Source: Oscillospiraceae bacterium
GTDB taxonomy: Bacteria; Bacillota; Clostridia; Oscillospirales; Ruminococcaceae
Direction: 5' to 3'
Assembly: GCA_009784825.1 (NCBI GenBank)
Contig: WQXO01000011.1
Location: 1 to 64,000 of the forward strand
Length of the DNA: 64,000 nt
The translations under genes were made by a program, and so were the position numbers. Each line of letters begins with the position of its first letter. Within the stretch, counting starts at the first letter, position 1. Of this stretch, positions 1 through 7,582 are shown piece after piece. The notes under the pieces are model-generated. The model had not been told where the DNA came from. It did no database searches and saw nothing but the letters and a program-made list of their open reading frames with translations.

Positions 1-733
1 CATATATGAATTCATTATGATAAGCCCTGTTATCTATAATCCTGTCGGTTATAATAAATGCCCTGCCGTCTTGAACGTCTAACACCCGCCAGTCATACCC
101 GCCTAATTGAATTATATCGCCGACATTCACAGTAGCGGGTTCGTCGGGTTGGTTAATGTCGCCATACTCGTCATTCACTCCGCCGGGGCGACCGTGTAAC
201 CAAGAACCATCTTCCAAAATATGCATTCCGTAATAGATTAACTCACCGATTGTTGTGCCGGTTGTTTGAATGTTCTCATTACGTAATAATTTCCATTTAT
301 AGGTCTGCCCCGATATATTAACATGAAGAGTGTCGTACCCCTCAACCCAATACGTTCCTGCTTCATCATAACCGAAAGGATAATAATAAATGAGACTATA
401 CCCATTGTCGTCTCTCCATGTAGCATCATCGTTATGTATATATGTAACTATGCCGTTTCGGTGGAATGCGTAATTGTGAGGAGACGCTATGAAAACTAAA
501 AATATAACCTCATCCTCAACTTCGTACATATATTCCACACGATGGATGAACAGTAATGGGTCGGGTGCAGTAGTAGTCGGCGGTGAGGTTGTTTCTTCTG
601 TAGTAGTCGCTTCCTCCTCGGTGACTGCTTCATCTGCCGCAGTTGTTTCGTCGTCGGGTTCGCCGGTAGTGTCACAGGCTGTAAAAGCTAAGACAATCGA
701 CAAAGTAAGTATTAATGATAGCAGTTTTTTCAT
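1..733 (-). CDS. Putative lipoprotein with C-terminal DUF6273 domain, partial
   Basis: The frame opens at an ATG (731-733) behind a good GGAGG site and stays open to the window edge, so the C-terminus is missing. The first 20 residues form a lipoprotein signal (Lys-Lys, hydrophobic stretch, FTAC lipobox) and predict a membrane-anchored surface protein. A Thr/Glu/Pro-rich low-complexity linker follows, about residues 22-57. The last visible part reads GDIIQLGGYDWRVLDVQDG, the typical start of the uncharacterised DUF6273 domain. The gene begins 15 bp after the upstream efflux adaptor and is probably cotranscribed with it. Function is unknown; the call rests on the signal peptide and the domain-like motif. 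Confidence 0.75.
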   Translation of the reverse strand, partial: MKKLLSLILTLSIVLAFTACDTTGEPDDETTAADEAVTEEEATTTEETTSPPTTTAPDPLLFIHRVEYMYEVEDEVIFLVFIASPHNYAFHRNGIVTYIHNDDATWRDDNGYSLIYYYPFGYDEAGTYWVEGYDTLHVNISGQTYKWKLLRNENIQTTGTTIGELIYYGMHILEDGSWLHGRPGGVNDEYGDINQPDEPATVNVGDIIQLGGYDWRVLDVQDGRAFIITDRIIDNRAYHNEFIY

Positions 734-748
734 AGTTTCCTCCATAAT

Positions 749-1717
749 TTACAAATACACCACATCGCCCTCGGCTATCCCGTTAAGAATGATTGTGAAC
801 CCGTTGACCGATTCTCCAACAGAAACAGGTGTTCTCATTCGCTGACCGTTGCTGTAGATTATACAAAAGTTAGCATTACCGCTTCGTATAACAGCCCAAT
901 CGGGGACTGCCAAAACATCACGATAATCCGAAACCGTTACATAAACTGTCGCCCAACCCGCACCCAATGCACCGGGAGTTTCCTCGAAAATGCGGTCAAG
1001 CTCCCCCTCGTTCGGTTTAATCACCGTAATATACCGTGCTTGGGGGGAGGCGTGTGCGGGTGCAAGAGAGCTGTCATACGTCACTTTCCCCGTGTATGAG
1101 AAGCTGCCGAGTGATATATCAACGTCCATGCCGATTGCGAACAGGCTCAGGCTGTCCGAGGTGTATATAAATATTTCGTCATACCGTGCAATTAAACATA
1201 AAATCTCACCCTCATTTACATAGTCGCCGACATTTCGTTCGGTGGTTTGAACGATTACACAATCATAAGGTGCGACAATGGTATACCCGGCAATCCTGCT
1301 GTCGATTTTCTTCAATTCCTCAAGCTCGATTAAGTATCTTAACCTGTCTCGCTCCGACCCGCTTGACTGCCATAACGACAGTGCAGAATTAACTGTAGAC
1401 TGCCTGTTGGCACGTTCTAAATTAAGCTCGGAGGAGTCAATCACGGCAATAATCTCACCCTCACTGAACTCACGGCGGGCAGGGTTGAATTCTATGAGAT
1501 TGCCGGAGTTTCGGGTTATGATTGATAAGGCGAAAGGGCAGCCGAAATTAGCGGGGATTGCCTTGCGTGAGGTTAAGTCCATGATTTGGGCATTTGCAGT
1601 CCTTGATTGGATTACCTCGGCTTCATAAACGGGAATAACAATTTCACCGTCTGCAGTCTTAGAGCCGCAGGCGGTTAAAATTAATAAAGCTGTTAAAAGT
1701 AAAATAAGTTTTCTCAT
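749..1717 (-). CDS. Lipoprotein efflux adaptor (HlyD/MacA-type periplasmic adaptor family)
   Basis: The product is about 322 residues and starts at MRKLILLL, giving a lipoprotein signal ending LTAC. The reading frame is open further upstream, but that part is only heptamer-array sequence, so the internal ATG is preferred. The body has the order expected of a membrane fusion protein: a barrel-sandwich/lipoyl half (EGEIIAVIDSSEL), a short helical hairpin (about residues 105-140), a second lipoyl half (YTIVAPYDCVIVQ, GDYVNEGEILCLI) and a C-terminal barrel with VPDWAVI and GIAEGDVVYL. Such proteins link an ABC permease to export across the envelope. No ABC ATPase or permease is visible next to it; it may lie beyond the left edge. 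No clear ribosome binding site precedes the chosen start. Confidence 0.75.
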   Translation of the reverse strand: MRKLILLLTALLILTACGSKTADGEIVIPVYEAEVIQSRTANAQIMDLTSRKAIPANFGCPFALSIITRNSGNLIEFNPARREFSEGEIIAVIDSSELNLERANRQSTVNSALSLWQSSGSERDRLRYLIELEELKKIDSRIAGYTIVAPYDCVIVQTTERNVGDYVNEGEILCLIARYDEIFIYTSDSLSLFAIGMDVDISLGSFSYTGKVTYDSSLAPAHASPQARYITVIKPNEGELDRIFEETPGALGAGWATVYVTVSDYRDVLAVPDWAVIRSGNANFCIIYSNGQRMRTPVSVGESVNGFTIILNGIAEGDVVYL

Positions 1718-1721
1718 ATTA

Positions 1722-2924
1722 TTAATTATGCATTGTGAATTGTGCATTGTGAATTGCCTCCAAACACATTCTCCCGTTATGATAGGGGCATTTCCATTCA
1801 TCAACCGTCGGTTTTTCATAAGGGGTATTGTCCTCGTCTAACTCGGAATACCACTCACCGCCATCACGTTTGTCAACGACATGAGTCTTTATATATTCCC
1901 ACAACCCCTCAGCACGTTTTAAATAACGCTGCTCACCGTATAACCGATATGCGTCAAGGAAACCCACAAGTGCCTCCGCTTGAGCCCACCAGACCCGCTT
2001 TTTATTAATAACGCCGTTGTCACATTCATAATTCATTGCAAAACCGTCGAAAGAAACCTCGTCTATTCTTTCTGCTAAAGCACGGTTCATCTCACGAATA
2101 TTCCCGCATAATTCGGCGGGGAGTGCTTTTTCGGCAACGTCGATTGCCCGCCCGATTAACCATGCCGCCTCAATATCATGCCCGTAGGAATGGACATTTC
2201 CGAGGACGTTCATGCCTTTGTCGAAGAACACTTTCAACTGCTTATTCGGCTTGTCATAGATTTTATCATAAGTAAGATTAAGCATAAATTCGAGGCGTTC
2301 AGCAACACACTTATCATTATGTACACGGTAAAGCTCGGTATACGCCTCGATTAAATGCAGAACTGTGTTCATTGTTTTGTCAGCGTATATGCCGTTTTCG
2401 GAAAGCTCATCGTTCCTATGCTCCTCCCATTCACGGGTGCATGCCTCACGGTAAGAAACATCGTCGGTGAACTTTTCTTCAACAATGCCGAACATCTTCA
2501 TCGCCAATTCTAACGCACTATTGTCGCCGCTCGCGTCATAATAACTCGATAAAGCGTAAATGAAAAACGCATGGTTATACCCGTGCTTCATGGTGTTAAC
2601 GGGATTGCCGTCATAAGACATTAACCAATAAACCCCGCCGAATTCGTTGTCAACGCAGTGCTTTGTTAAAAAATCGAAGCAGTGCTTGGCTAATTCTAAG
2701 CAGGCAGGGTCTTTCAGCGTAAGGTAACAGTTCGAGTAAAACCACAGGATTCTCGAATGGAGAATTACACCTTTATCGGCTTTCTTATTAAGGTTAAGGT
2801 CATAATCCATATACCCGTAAAACCCGCCGTTTTCATAATCGGCAAGGTTATTCCAGAAGGGGATAATGTGATTAATCAGCTCGTTTTTAATTTCATTGTG
2901 AATTGTGAATTGTGAATTGTGCAT
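1722..2924 (-). CDS. Cellobiose 2-epimerase (AGE family)
   Basis: The 400-residue product closely resembles the N-acylglucosamine 2-epimerase family and especially cellobiose 2-epimerase, which converts cellobiose to glucosyl-mannose in the cytoplasm during beta-mannan or cellulose breakdown. Family hallmarks are visible: ENGGFYGY near the N-terminus, KGVILHSRILWFYS, LSENG, HSYGHDIEAAWL with His249, RVWWAQAEA, and KCPYHNGRMC with His382; these two histidines match the catalytic pair of the family. The first ten residues (MHNSQFTIHN) and last nine (HNAQFTMHN) are encoded by two heptamer arrays, which therefore supply the start and stop codons. The start overlaps the upstream gene's stop by one base (TAATG), so translation is probably coupled. 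Confidence 0.88.
   Translation of the reverse strand: MHNSQFTIHNEIKNELINHIIPFWNNLADYENGGFYGYMDYDLNLNKKADKGVILHSRILWFYSNCYLTLKDPACLELAKHCFDFLTKHCVDNEFGGVYWLMSYDGNPVNTMKHGYNHAFFIYALSSYYDASGDNSALELAMKMFGIVEEKFTDDVSYREACTREWEEHRNDELSENGIYADKTMNTVLHLIEAYTELYRVHNDKCVAERLEFMLNLTYDKIYDKPNKQLKVFFDKGMNVLGNVHSYGHDIEAAWLIGRAIDVAEKALPAELCGNIREMNRALAERIDEVSFDGFAMNYECDNGVINKKRVWWAQAEALVGFLDAYRLYGEQRYLKRAEGLWEYIKTHVVDKRDGGEWYSELDEDNTPYEKPTVDEWKCPYHNGRMCLEAIHNAQFTMHN
1723..1757. repeat. Heptamer array at the 3' end of the epimerase gene
   Basis: Five 7-bp units on the plus strand: TAATTAT, GCATTGT, GAATTGT, GCATTGT, GAATTGC. It encodes the last residues and stop codon of the epimerase and forms the leader of the next gene. 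Confidence 0.85.
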
Positions 2925-2927
2925 TAT
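2893..2927. repeat. Heptamer array at the 5' end of the epimerase gene
   Basis: Five 7-bp units: TCATTGT, GAATTGT, GAATTGT, GAATTGT, GCATTAT, in the same orientation as the array at 1723-1757. It supplies the epimerase start codon and first ten residues and the stop codon of the DUF1015 gene. Confidence 0.85.
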
Positions 2928-4213
2928 TTAAATATCCTGTTCATGACTAATCCCGTTGTCAGCTTCGGGTAGAAATAGGTGGATTTCTGCGGCATTTTCC
3001 CGCCTGTAAGAGCGACGTTGCGAATTTCGGAAACCCGTGTCGGGTTGAGTAGGAAGCAGCAGTTGGCTTTCTTTTCATCAACGGCAGTAACCGCCTCATA
3101 AATGCTTCTTGTATAAGTCAAATTAATCTGCTGTGCCATGTTCTCTTTATCAATCCCGAACAAGCGTTCTAAGATTAACGAATGCAGCACGCTTACATCG
3201 AGGTTACGCAGACAGTCATGTGCCTCAGGTAAAAGCGACGCCATGACACTGTTGTTCTTTAGGGACAGCACTGCATAGTTTCCATCGCCATTGTATAAAA
3301 CAAACGCGTTTTTTCCGGTTTTGCATACCGCAAGTGAACCCTTTAAGCTGTTTTCGAGAGTGAGATTATCGGTAATATCAAAATACTCGGCACATCTTGT
3401 TATAACCTCGTCATAGTTATAATGTGCCAAATCTCGCACAATTCTGTGGGTGGGCAGAACAGTCAATCCGGGGTTTTCGAGATTAACTAACATCATCGGT
3501 ACAAAAGCGGCACTGCCCATGTTCGATTTGTTTTCACGAACATATTGCAAATAATTCAATGCAGTTTCATAACGGTGGTGTCCGTCCGCTATAAAGATTT
3601 TCTTGTTGGTCATTTTCGCTGATATTCCCGCTATAACCGCATCGTCCCATACACGCCACAGCTTATGGGTAACGCTGTCGCTGTCGGTGAACATACCGTC
3701 GGGTTCACCCGTAGTCGCACCGTCGAGCAACGCTTGAACGCTGTTATCCTCATCAGAATACAGCGAGTAAATCTGGCTGAAGTTACAGCCGGTTGCAACC
3801 ATCAGGTTAAAGCGGTCTGTCTTGGCTTTAGAGAGCGTTTCCTCGTGCGGGAGTATAATCCCTTTATCGAAATCCTCTAACTTCACAAGGGCAATGAACC
3901 CCTTAACCGAGCGAGTGGCGTTTTCATATTCAAAAGAAAATTCATAAGCGTAGATATTCTCACCCCTGTCGTCGGCTAAAACACCGTTCATCAGCATTTT
4001 ATTGAGGCAGGAGCGTGCTTCCTTATAACCCTCCTCGCTTTCAACACCGACCGCCTGAGGAAGCTCAAGCCTTATAATGTTGTTTTCGTTGGTTTCGAGA
4101 AGTGCCATACGCTGTTCTTCATTGATAATGTCGTAGGGCGGGCAGCACAATTCTGCCAAATCTCCTGCAAACGCCGAATAACGCAACCCCTTAAACGCTT
4201 TAATTTCTGCCAT
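2924..4213 (-). CDS. DUF1015 family protein
   Basis: The product is about 429 residues starting at MAEIKAFKGLRYS, chosen because AAGGAG lies just upstream; a longer in-frame extension (12 more residues) is less likely. It matches the DUF1015 (COG4198) family: an N-terminal CCPPYDII segment and the conserved IADGHHRYETA motif near residue 212, which is the signature of the family. Biochemical function is unknown; distant links of this family to HTH/ParB-like folds are not something I can confirm here. It is transcribed from a promoter facing away from mutS2 and is coupled to the downstream epimerase gene. Confidence 0.85.
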   Translation of the reverse strand: MAEIKAFKGLRYSAFAGDLAELCCPPYDIINEEQRMALLETNENNIIRLELPQAVGVESEEGYKEARSCLNKMLMNGVLADDRGENIYAYEFSFEYENATRSVKGFIALVKLEDFDKGIILPHEETLSKAKTDRFNLMVATGCNFSQIYSLYSDEDNSVQALLDGATTGEPDGMFTDSDSVTHKLWRVWDDAVIAGISAKMTNKKIFIADGHHRYETALNYLQYVRENKSNMGSAAFVPMMLVNLENPGLTVLPTHRIVRDLAHYNYDEVITRCAEYFDITDNLTLENSLKGSLAVCKTGKNAFVLYNGDGNYAVLSLKNNSVMASLLPEAHDCLRNLDVSVLHSLILERLFGIDKENMAQQINLTYTRSIYEAVTAVDEKKANCCFLLNPTRVSEIRNVALTGGKMPQKSTYFYPKLTTGLVMNRIFK

Positions 4214-4254
4214 AATATGTCTCCTTTTTATGAGAATTAATTTAATCAAAGTAA

Positions 4255-4283
4255 ATTATAACATAAAAACATTGTCACGTCAA
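4255..4283 (-). promoter_or_regulatory. Sigma-A promoter for the DUF1015-epimerase operon
   Basis: Read on the minus strand: -35 TTGACG (4283-4278), 17 bp spacer, -10 TATAAT (4260-4255). The -35 box directly abuts the -35 box of the divergent mutS2 promoter. Confidence 0.7.
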
Positions 4284-4300
4284 TAATTTTATGCTATAAT
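4272..4300 (+). promoter_or_regulatory. Sigma-A promoter of mutS2, predicted leaderless
   Basis: TTGTCA (4272-4277), 17 bp, TATAAT (4295-4300). Only seven bases separate the -10 box from the ATG at 4308, so the expected transcription start falls at or next to the start codon. No Shine-Dalgarno sequence exists between them. Confidence 0.6.
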
Positions 4301-4307
4301 AAGCATT

Positions 4308-6683
4308 ATGAAAAAGGATTATGTTAAATTAGAATTAGATAAGGTCATGAAGCTGTTGTCTGACGAGGCATACAGTGCGGCTTGCCGTGAGAAAATTGCA
4401 GAAATTGAACCCTTATACGATGTTCGTAAAATTCGGGAGGGCGTTCAAAAAACCGCTGATGCGTTCCGATTGTCGGCGAAATTGGGGACACCGAGGTTCT
4501 CCGATATAAAAGACCCCGGTGAAGCGGCAAGGCGGGCAGAGCAGGGCGGTTCGCTTTCGTTGAGGGAGCTTCTTGATATAGCAAGCGTATTACGGGAAAT
4601 CAGTATTCTTATAAGCTGGCATAAACAATACGAGGAAGAAAACAGCCTGTCTTATTTATTCAGTCTATTAATCCCGAATAAACCGCTCCTTGAAAGAATC
4701 GAAACAGCGATAATCTCGGAAGAAGAGCTTTCCGATAACGCTTCTCCCGAATTATTCAGAATTCGTCGAAGCATTGAACGGCAGGGGGCACAAATTCGAG
4801 AACGCCTCGATAAGCTGATTAAAAACAAAGACACGCAGAAATTTCTTCAAGAAAGCCTTGTCACCATGAGGGACGGGCGTTTTGTAATCCCCGTGAAAAC
4901 CGAGCATAAGAACGAAATTCAAGGCTTAGTCCACGATACCTCCGGGAGCGGTGCAACGCTGTTTATAGAACCGTTAGGTGTGGTTGAAGCGAATAATGAA
5001 ATAAGGGTTCTCAAATCAAAGGAAAAGGACGAAATTGAACGAATAATCGCAGAATTATCGGCGGATGCAGGTGCATTTTCCGATGAACTGAGAAGCGGGT
5101 TTGAGTCGTGTATAAAATTAGAACTTTGCTTCGCTAAAGCTAACTTAGGTGCTAAAATGAAAGGGGTCATTCCCGAAATCACCGAACAACCTATACTTGA
5201 TTTACGCAATGCCCGCCACCCGCTGATTGCCAAAGACAAGGTAGTCCCGGTGTCGCTGACACTTGGGGAGGCGTTTACAACCCTTGTTGTGACAGGACCT
5301 AATACGGGGGGTAAAACCGTCGCAATTAAAACAGCGGGTCTGTTGGCGTTAATGACACGGTGCGGACTAATGCTGCCTGCTTCGGACGGAACAAAAATAG
5401 GCATGTTCGGAGAGATTTACGCTGATATAGGTGACGAGCAGAGCATTGAGCAGAGTTTGTCCACTTTTTCGTCACATATGAATAACATCATAGAAATACT
5501 GAAAACCGTTTCTAATAATTCATTGGTGTTGCTTGACGAATTGGGTTCGGGAACAGACCCGTCGGAGGGTGGTGCGTTGGCAGTGGCAATCTTGGATTAT
5601 TTAAAAGAGAAAGGCTGCTTGGTTATTGCGACAACGCATTATCAGGAGGTTAAGATGTTCGCCATAGAAACCGACGGGATTGAAAACGCCTCCTGCGAAT
5701 TCGATATTAATACCCTCCGCCCGACTTATAAGTTGATTATGGGGGCTCCGGGTAAATCTAACGCACTTGCAATCGCCAAGCGGCTTGGTTTAACCGATGA
5801 AGTCATTGATAAAGCACAGAATTTAGTAACCACCGAAAACAAGCGTTTCGACGAGATTATCGAAACATTAGAGGAAGCCCGACGTGAGGTGGACGCTTTA
5901 AAAGAGGAAGCCGCTCAAAATGAACGCCGCACTGCCGAATTAAATGAAGAAATCGAAAAAGAAAAACAACGCTTTGAGCATTTCCGTGAGAAAGAAATGG
6001 CAACAGCACGGCAGAGAGCGTTGTCGATTATTGAAAGTGTTCGCCATAGTGCAGACGAACTGCTTGATGAATTAGAGGACATGAAGCGGGATAAGGATAA
6101 AGCAGACTTCTCTGAAAAAGTGCGTGGTATGCGGTCAAGGGTCAATTCTAATCTAAATCATTTGCACGACGAAGCAAATCCTGTCGAACAATTGACAATT
6201 GACAATGGACGATTGACAATTGACAGACCTTTGAAGCAATACGATTCGGTATTGTTAGTTGATATTAATAAAAAAGGCAGTGTTATTTCACCGCCTGATT
6301 CTAAGGGTAACTGTATGGTGCAGGTTGGGATTATGAAAACCAAGACGAATGTTGCTAATCTTCGGTTAATTGAAGAAGAACGTGTCACGGTTACTCCCGC
6401 AAAAAGTAACGTAACAGTAACGAAAAATTCGTCTTCGAGAAGTGCGATGGAGGTGGATATTCGGGGAATGACCGCCGATGAGGGTGTAAGTGCCGCTGAC
6501 GCTTTCATTGATAACTGCTTAATGAGCCATTTAACCAGTGTTATGATTATCCACGGGAAAGGCACAGGGGTGTTAAGACAAGCAGTTCACGCTTATTTAA
6601 AGGGGCATAAGAGGGTGAAGGGCTTCCGCCTCGGTAAGTTCGGTGAAGGGGAGGACGGGGTCACAGTAGTGGAGTTGAAATGA
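4308..6683 (+). CDS. mutS2: Endonuclease MutS2
   Basis: At 791 residues this is full length for MutS2, a cytoplasmic homodimeric ATPase-nuclease that acts on branched DNA and on stalled, collided ribosomes. Visible parts: an N-terminal core and clamp region, Walker A GPNTGGKT at about residues 330-337, Walker B LLDELGSGTDPSEGGA near 410, a long charged coiled coil (about 510-610), a KOW-like segment, and a C-terminal Smr domain (MEVDIRGMTADEG, IIHGKGTGVLRQAV). An in-frame 35-bp heptamer array (6189-6223) adds about twelve residues (EQLTIDNGRLTID) between the coiled coil and the KOW/Smr region, a linker where an insert can be tolerated. The mRNA may be leaderless. Confidence 0.97.
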   Translation: MKKDYVKLELDKVMKLLSDEAYSAACREKIAEIEPLYDVRKIREGVQKTADAFRLSAKLGTPRFSDIKDPGEAARRAEQGGSLSLRELLDIASVLREISILISWHKQYEEENSLSYLFSLLIPNKPLLERIETAIISEEELSDNASPELFRIRRSIERQGAQIRERLDKLIKNKDTQKFLQESLVTMRDGRFVIPVKTEHKNEIQGLVHDTSGSGATLFIEPLGVVEANNEIRVLKSKEKDEIERIIAELSADAGAFSDELRSGFESCIKLELCFAKANLGAKMKGVIPEITEQPILDLRNARHPLIAKDKVVPVSLTLGEAFTTLVVTGPNTGGKTVAIKTAGLLALMTRCGLMLPASDGTKIGMFGEIYADIGDEQSIEQSLSTFSSHMNNIIEILKTVSNNSLVLLDELGSGTDPSEGGALAVAILDYLKEKGCLVIATTHYQEVKMFAIETDGIENASCEFDINTLRPTYKLIMGAPGKSNALAIAKRLGLTDEVIDKAQNLVTTENKRFDEIIETLEEARREVDALKEEAAQNERRTAELNEEIEKEKQRFEHFREKEMATARQRALSIIESVRHSADELLDELEDMKRDKDKADFSEKVRGMRSRVNSNLNHLHDEANPVEQLTIDNGRLTIDRPLKQYDSVLLVDINKKGSVISPPDSKGNCMVQVGIMKTKTNVANLRLIEEERVTVTPAKSNVTVTKNSSSRSAMEVDIRGMTADEGVSAADAFIDNCLMSHLTSVMIIHGKGTGVLRQAVHAYLKGHKRVKGFRLGKFGEGEDGVTVVELK
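6189..6223. repeat. Heptamer array, in frame inside mutS2
   Basis: Five 7-bp units of the form CAATTGA (CAATTGA, CAATTGA, CAATGGA, CGATTGA, CAATTGA), read in frame as part of the MutS2 linker. The same five-unit design recurs elsewhere in the window. Confidence 0.85.
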
Positions 6684-6697
6684 TTTTTATATAACGC

Positions 6698-6726
6698 TTG
6701 ACAAAACAAAGAAAATAATATATAAT
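6698..6726 (+). promoter_or_regulatory. Consensus sigma-A promoter of antitoxin RNA 1
   Basis: Perfect TTGACA (6698-6703), 17 bp, perfect TATAAT (6721-6726). It lies 15 bp after the mutS2 stop and drives a short RNA that ends at a strong terminator near 6821 without any credible reading frame. Confidence 0.8.
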
Positions 6727-6732
6727 GATAAA

Positions 6733-6821
6733 AAAGGCATACCGATAGACGGTCGCCCTCAATCCGTTAAGTTACAGAAATAACCGCTCGTTTTGGACTG
6801 CGGCGGTTATTTCCTTTTTTT
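6733..6821 (+). ncRNA. Antisense RNA of type I toxin-antitoxin locus 1
   Basis: The predicted transcript of about 90 nt starts downstream of the consensus promoter and ends at an intrinsic terminator: stem AAATAACCGC/GCGGTTATTT (6778-6787 and 6803-6812) followed by a run of T. It converges on and overlaps the 3' end of the toxin mRNA, whose stop codon lies in the same stem, so the two RNAs are complementary over the terminator. Near its 5' end it carries GGCATACC and CGGTCGCC, motifs also present in the toxin mRNA leader. The architecture is like Fst/TxpA type I loci, in which the short RNA blocks toxin translation. Assignment is inferred from layout. Confidence 0.65.
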
Positions 6822-6893
6822 ATTGTTATTCTGCGTTATGTTAATTACGTTGCAGACGACAAGTGCTAAAGTAAGAAACTCCAACCAAGTCAT
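6807..6893 (-). CDS. Small hydrophobic type I toxin (holin-like, Fst/TxpA class)
   Basis: This 28-residue frame begins MTWLEFLTLALVVC, forming one membrane-spanning segment, and ends with a basic tail (NNNKKRK). A strong GGGGGTGA site precedes the ATG, and an independent promoter (6980-6953) drives it. The sequence style, size and basic C-terminus match the small holin-like toxins of Firmicutes type I systems, which act at the membrane when not silenced by the convergent antisense RNA. The stop codon sits inside the shared bidirectional terminator stem. Its size puts it below the usual limit of gene finders. Confidence 0.72.
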   Translation of the reverse strand: MTWLEFLTLALVVCNVINITQNNNKKRK

Positions 6894-6952
6894 ATAACTC
6901 ACCCCCTTTCGAGGGAGGTATCGACCGCCTACCGCATGGTATGCCCAATATA

Positions 6953-6980
6953 ATTATATCATATTGTCAAAATTTGTCAA
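6953..6980 (-). promoter_or_regulatory. Promoter of toxin 1
   Basis: Minus strand TTGACA (6980-6975), 16 bp, TATAAT (6958-6953), about 60 bp upstream of the toxin start. The leader between them carries GGCATACC and GGCGGTCG, echoing the 5' end of the antisense RNA. Confidence 0.65.
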
Positions 6981-7009
6981 GGGGTGCATGCTGTTACAGC
7001 ATGCACCCC
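6981..7009 (-). terminator. Hairpin after smpB
   Basis: Perfect 13-bp inverted repeat (GGGGTGCATGCTG, TTA loop) starting eight bases beyond the smpB stop. There is no strong T run after it on the minus strand, and it abuts the -35 box of the toxin promoter. Confidence 0.55.
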
Positions 7010-7016
7010 CTATTAA

Positions 7017-7478
7017 TTACCTAAAATCATTTTTCATTGCCCTGTCTAATTTTCGTTTCATTTCCCTATCGGCGATACTGTCTCTCTTATCGTGCAGTTT
7101 CTTACCCTTGCACAAGCCGATTTGCACCTTAACCCTGCTCCCTTTGAAATACATCGACAACGGTATAAGTGTCAGCCCCTCCCGCTTAACTTGGTCATAC
7201 AGCTTACGAATTTCACGCTTATGCATAAGCAGTTTCTTGTCACGCATGGGGTCACGGTTGAATATATTACCCTTTTCATAAGGCGAAATGTGGACATGCC
7301 GTGCGAACATCTCCCCTTTTTCGACGGCAATCCACGAATCCTTTAAATTAACCCCGCCGGAACGAATGGACTTTACCTCCGTCCCGAACAGCTCAACGCC
7401 TGCTTCATGGCTTTCGAGGACATAGTATTCGTGGCGTGCGGCACGGTTTTCTGCGATTTTTTTAATGGTGTCGGGCAT
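7017..7478 (-). CDS. smpB: SsrA-binding protein SmpB
   Basis: The 153-residue product is the usual size for SmpB, the partner of tmRNA in rescuing ribosomes stalled on broken mRNA. Family features are plain: NRAARHEYYVLESHEAGVEL with GTEVKSIR, the central VHISPYEKGN, the RDPMRDKKLLMHKREI segment and the basic C-terminal tail (HDKRDSIADREMKRKLDRAM) that enters the ribosomal mRNA channel. An AAGGGAG site lies 7 bp before the ATG. The ssrA gene itself was not seen nearby. It is divergent from prfB, sharing an overlapping promoter region; both genes act in translation termination or rescue. Confidence 0.97.
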   Translation of the reverse strand: MPDTIKKIAENRAARHEYYVLESHEAGVELFGTEVKSIRSGGVNLKDSWIAVEKGEMFARHVHISPYEKGNIFNRDPMRDKKLLMHKREIRKLYDQVKREGLTLIPLSMYFKGSRVKVQIGLCKGKKLHDKRDSIADREMKRKLDRAMKNDFR

Positions 7479-7512
7479 AACTAACTCCCTTAATTCTCGG
7501 CTTTAGAAATAT

Positions 7513-7541
7513 AGTATAACATATATTTGCAATTAATGCAA
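7513..7541 (-). promoter_or_regulatory. smpB promoter, interlocked with prfB promoter
   Basis: Minus strand TTGCAT (7541-7536), 17 bp, TATACT (7518-7513). Its -35 box and that of prfB form the arms TTGCA and TGCAA of one 15-bp inverted repeat. Confidence 0.55.
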
Positions 7542-7555
7542 TTGTATGTTATAAT
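7527..7555 (+). promoter_or_regulatory. prfB promoter, interlocked with smpB promoter
   Basis: TTGCAA (7527-7532), 17 bp, TATAAT (7550-7555), followed by an AAAGGAAG ribosome binding site before the ATG at 7583. Confidence 0.6.
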
Positions 7556-7582
7556 TATTATCTGTGAAAGGAAGTTATAATC

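Noticed and set aside
489-845. Ser/Val-rich plus-strand reading frame of 118 codons
   Set aside because: It is the antisense of the Thr/Glu-rich linker of the minus-strand lipoprotein and runs on into the antisense of the adaptor gene. It has no family features.
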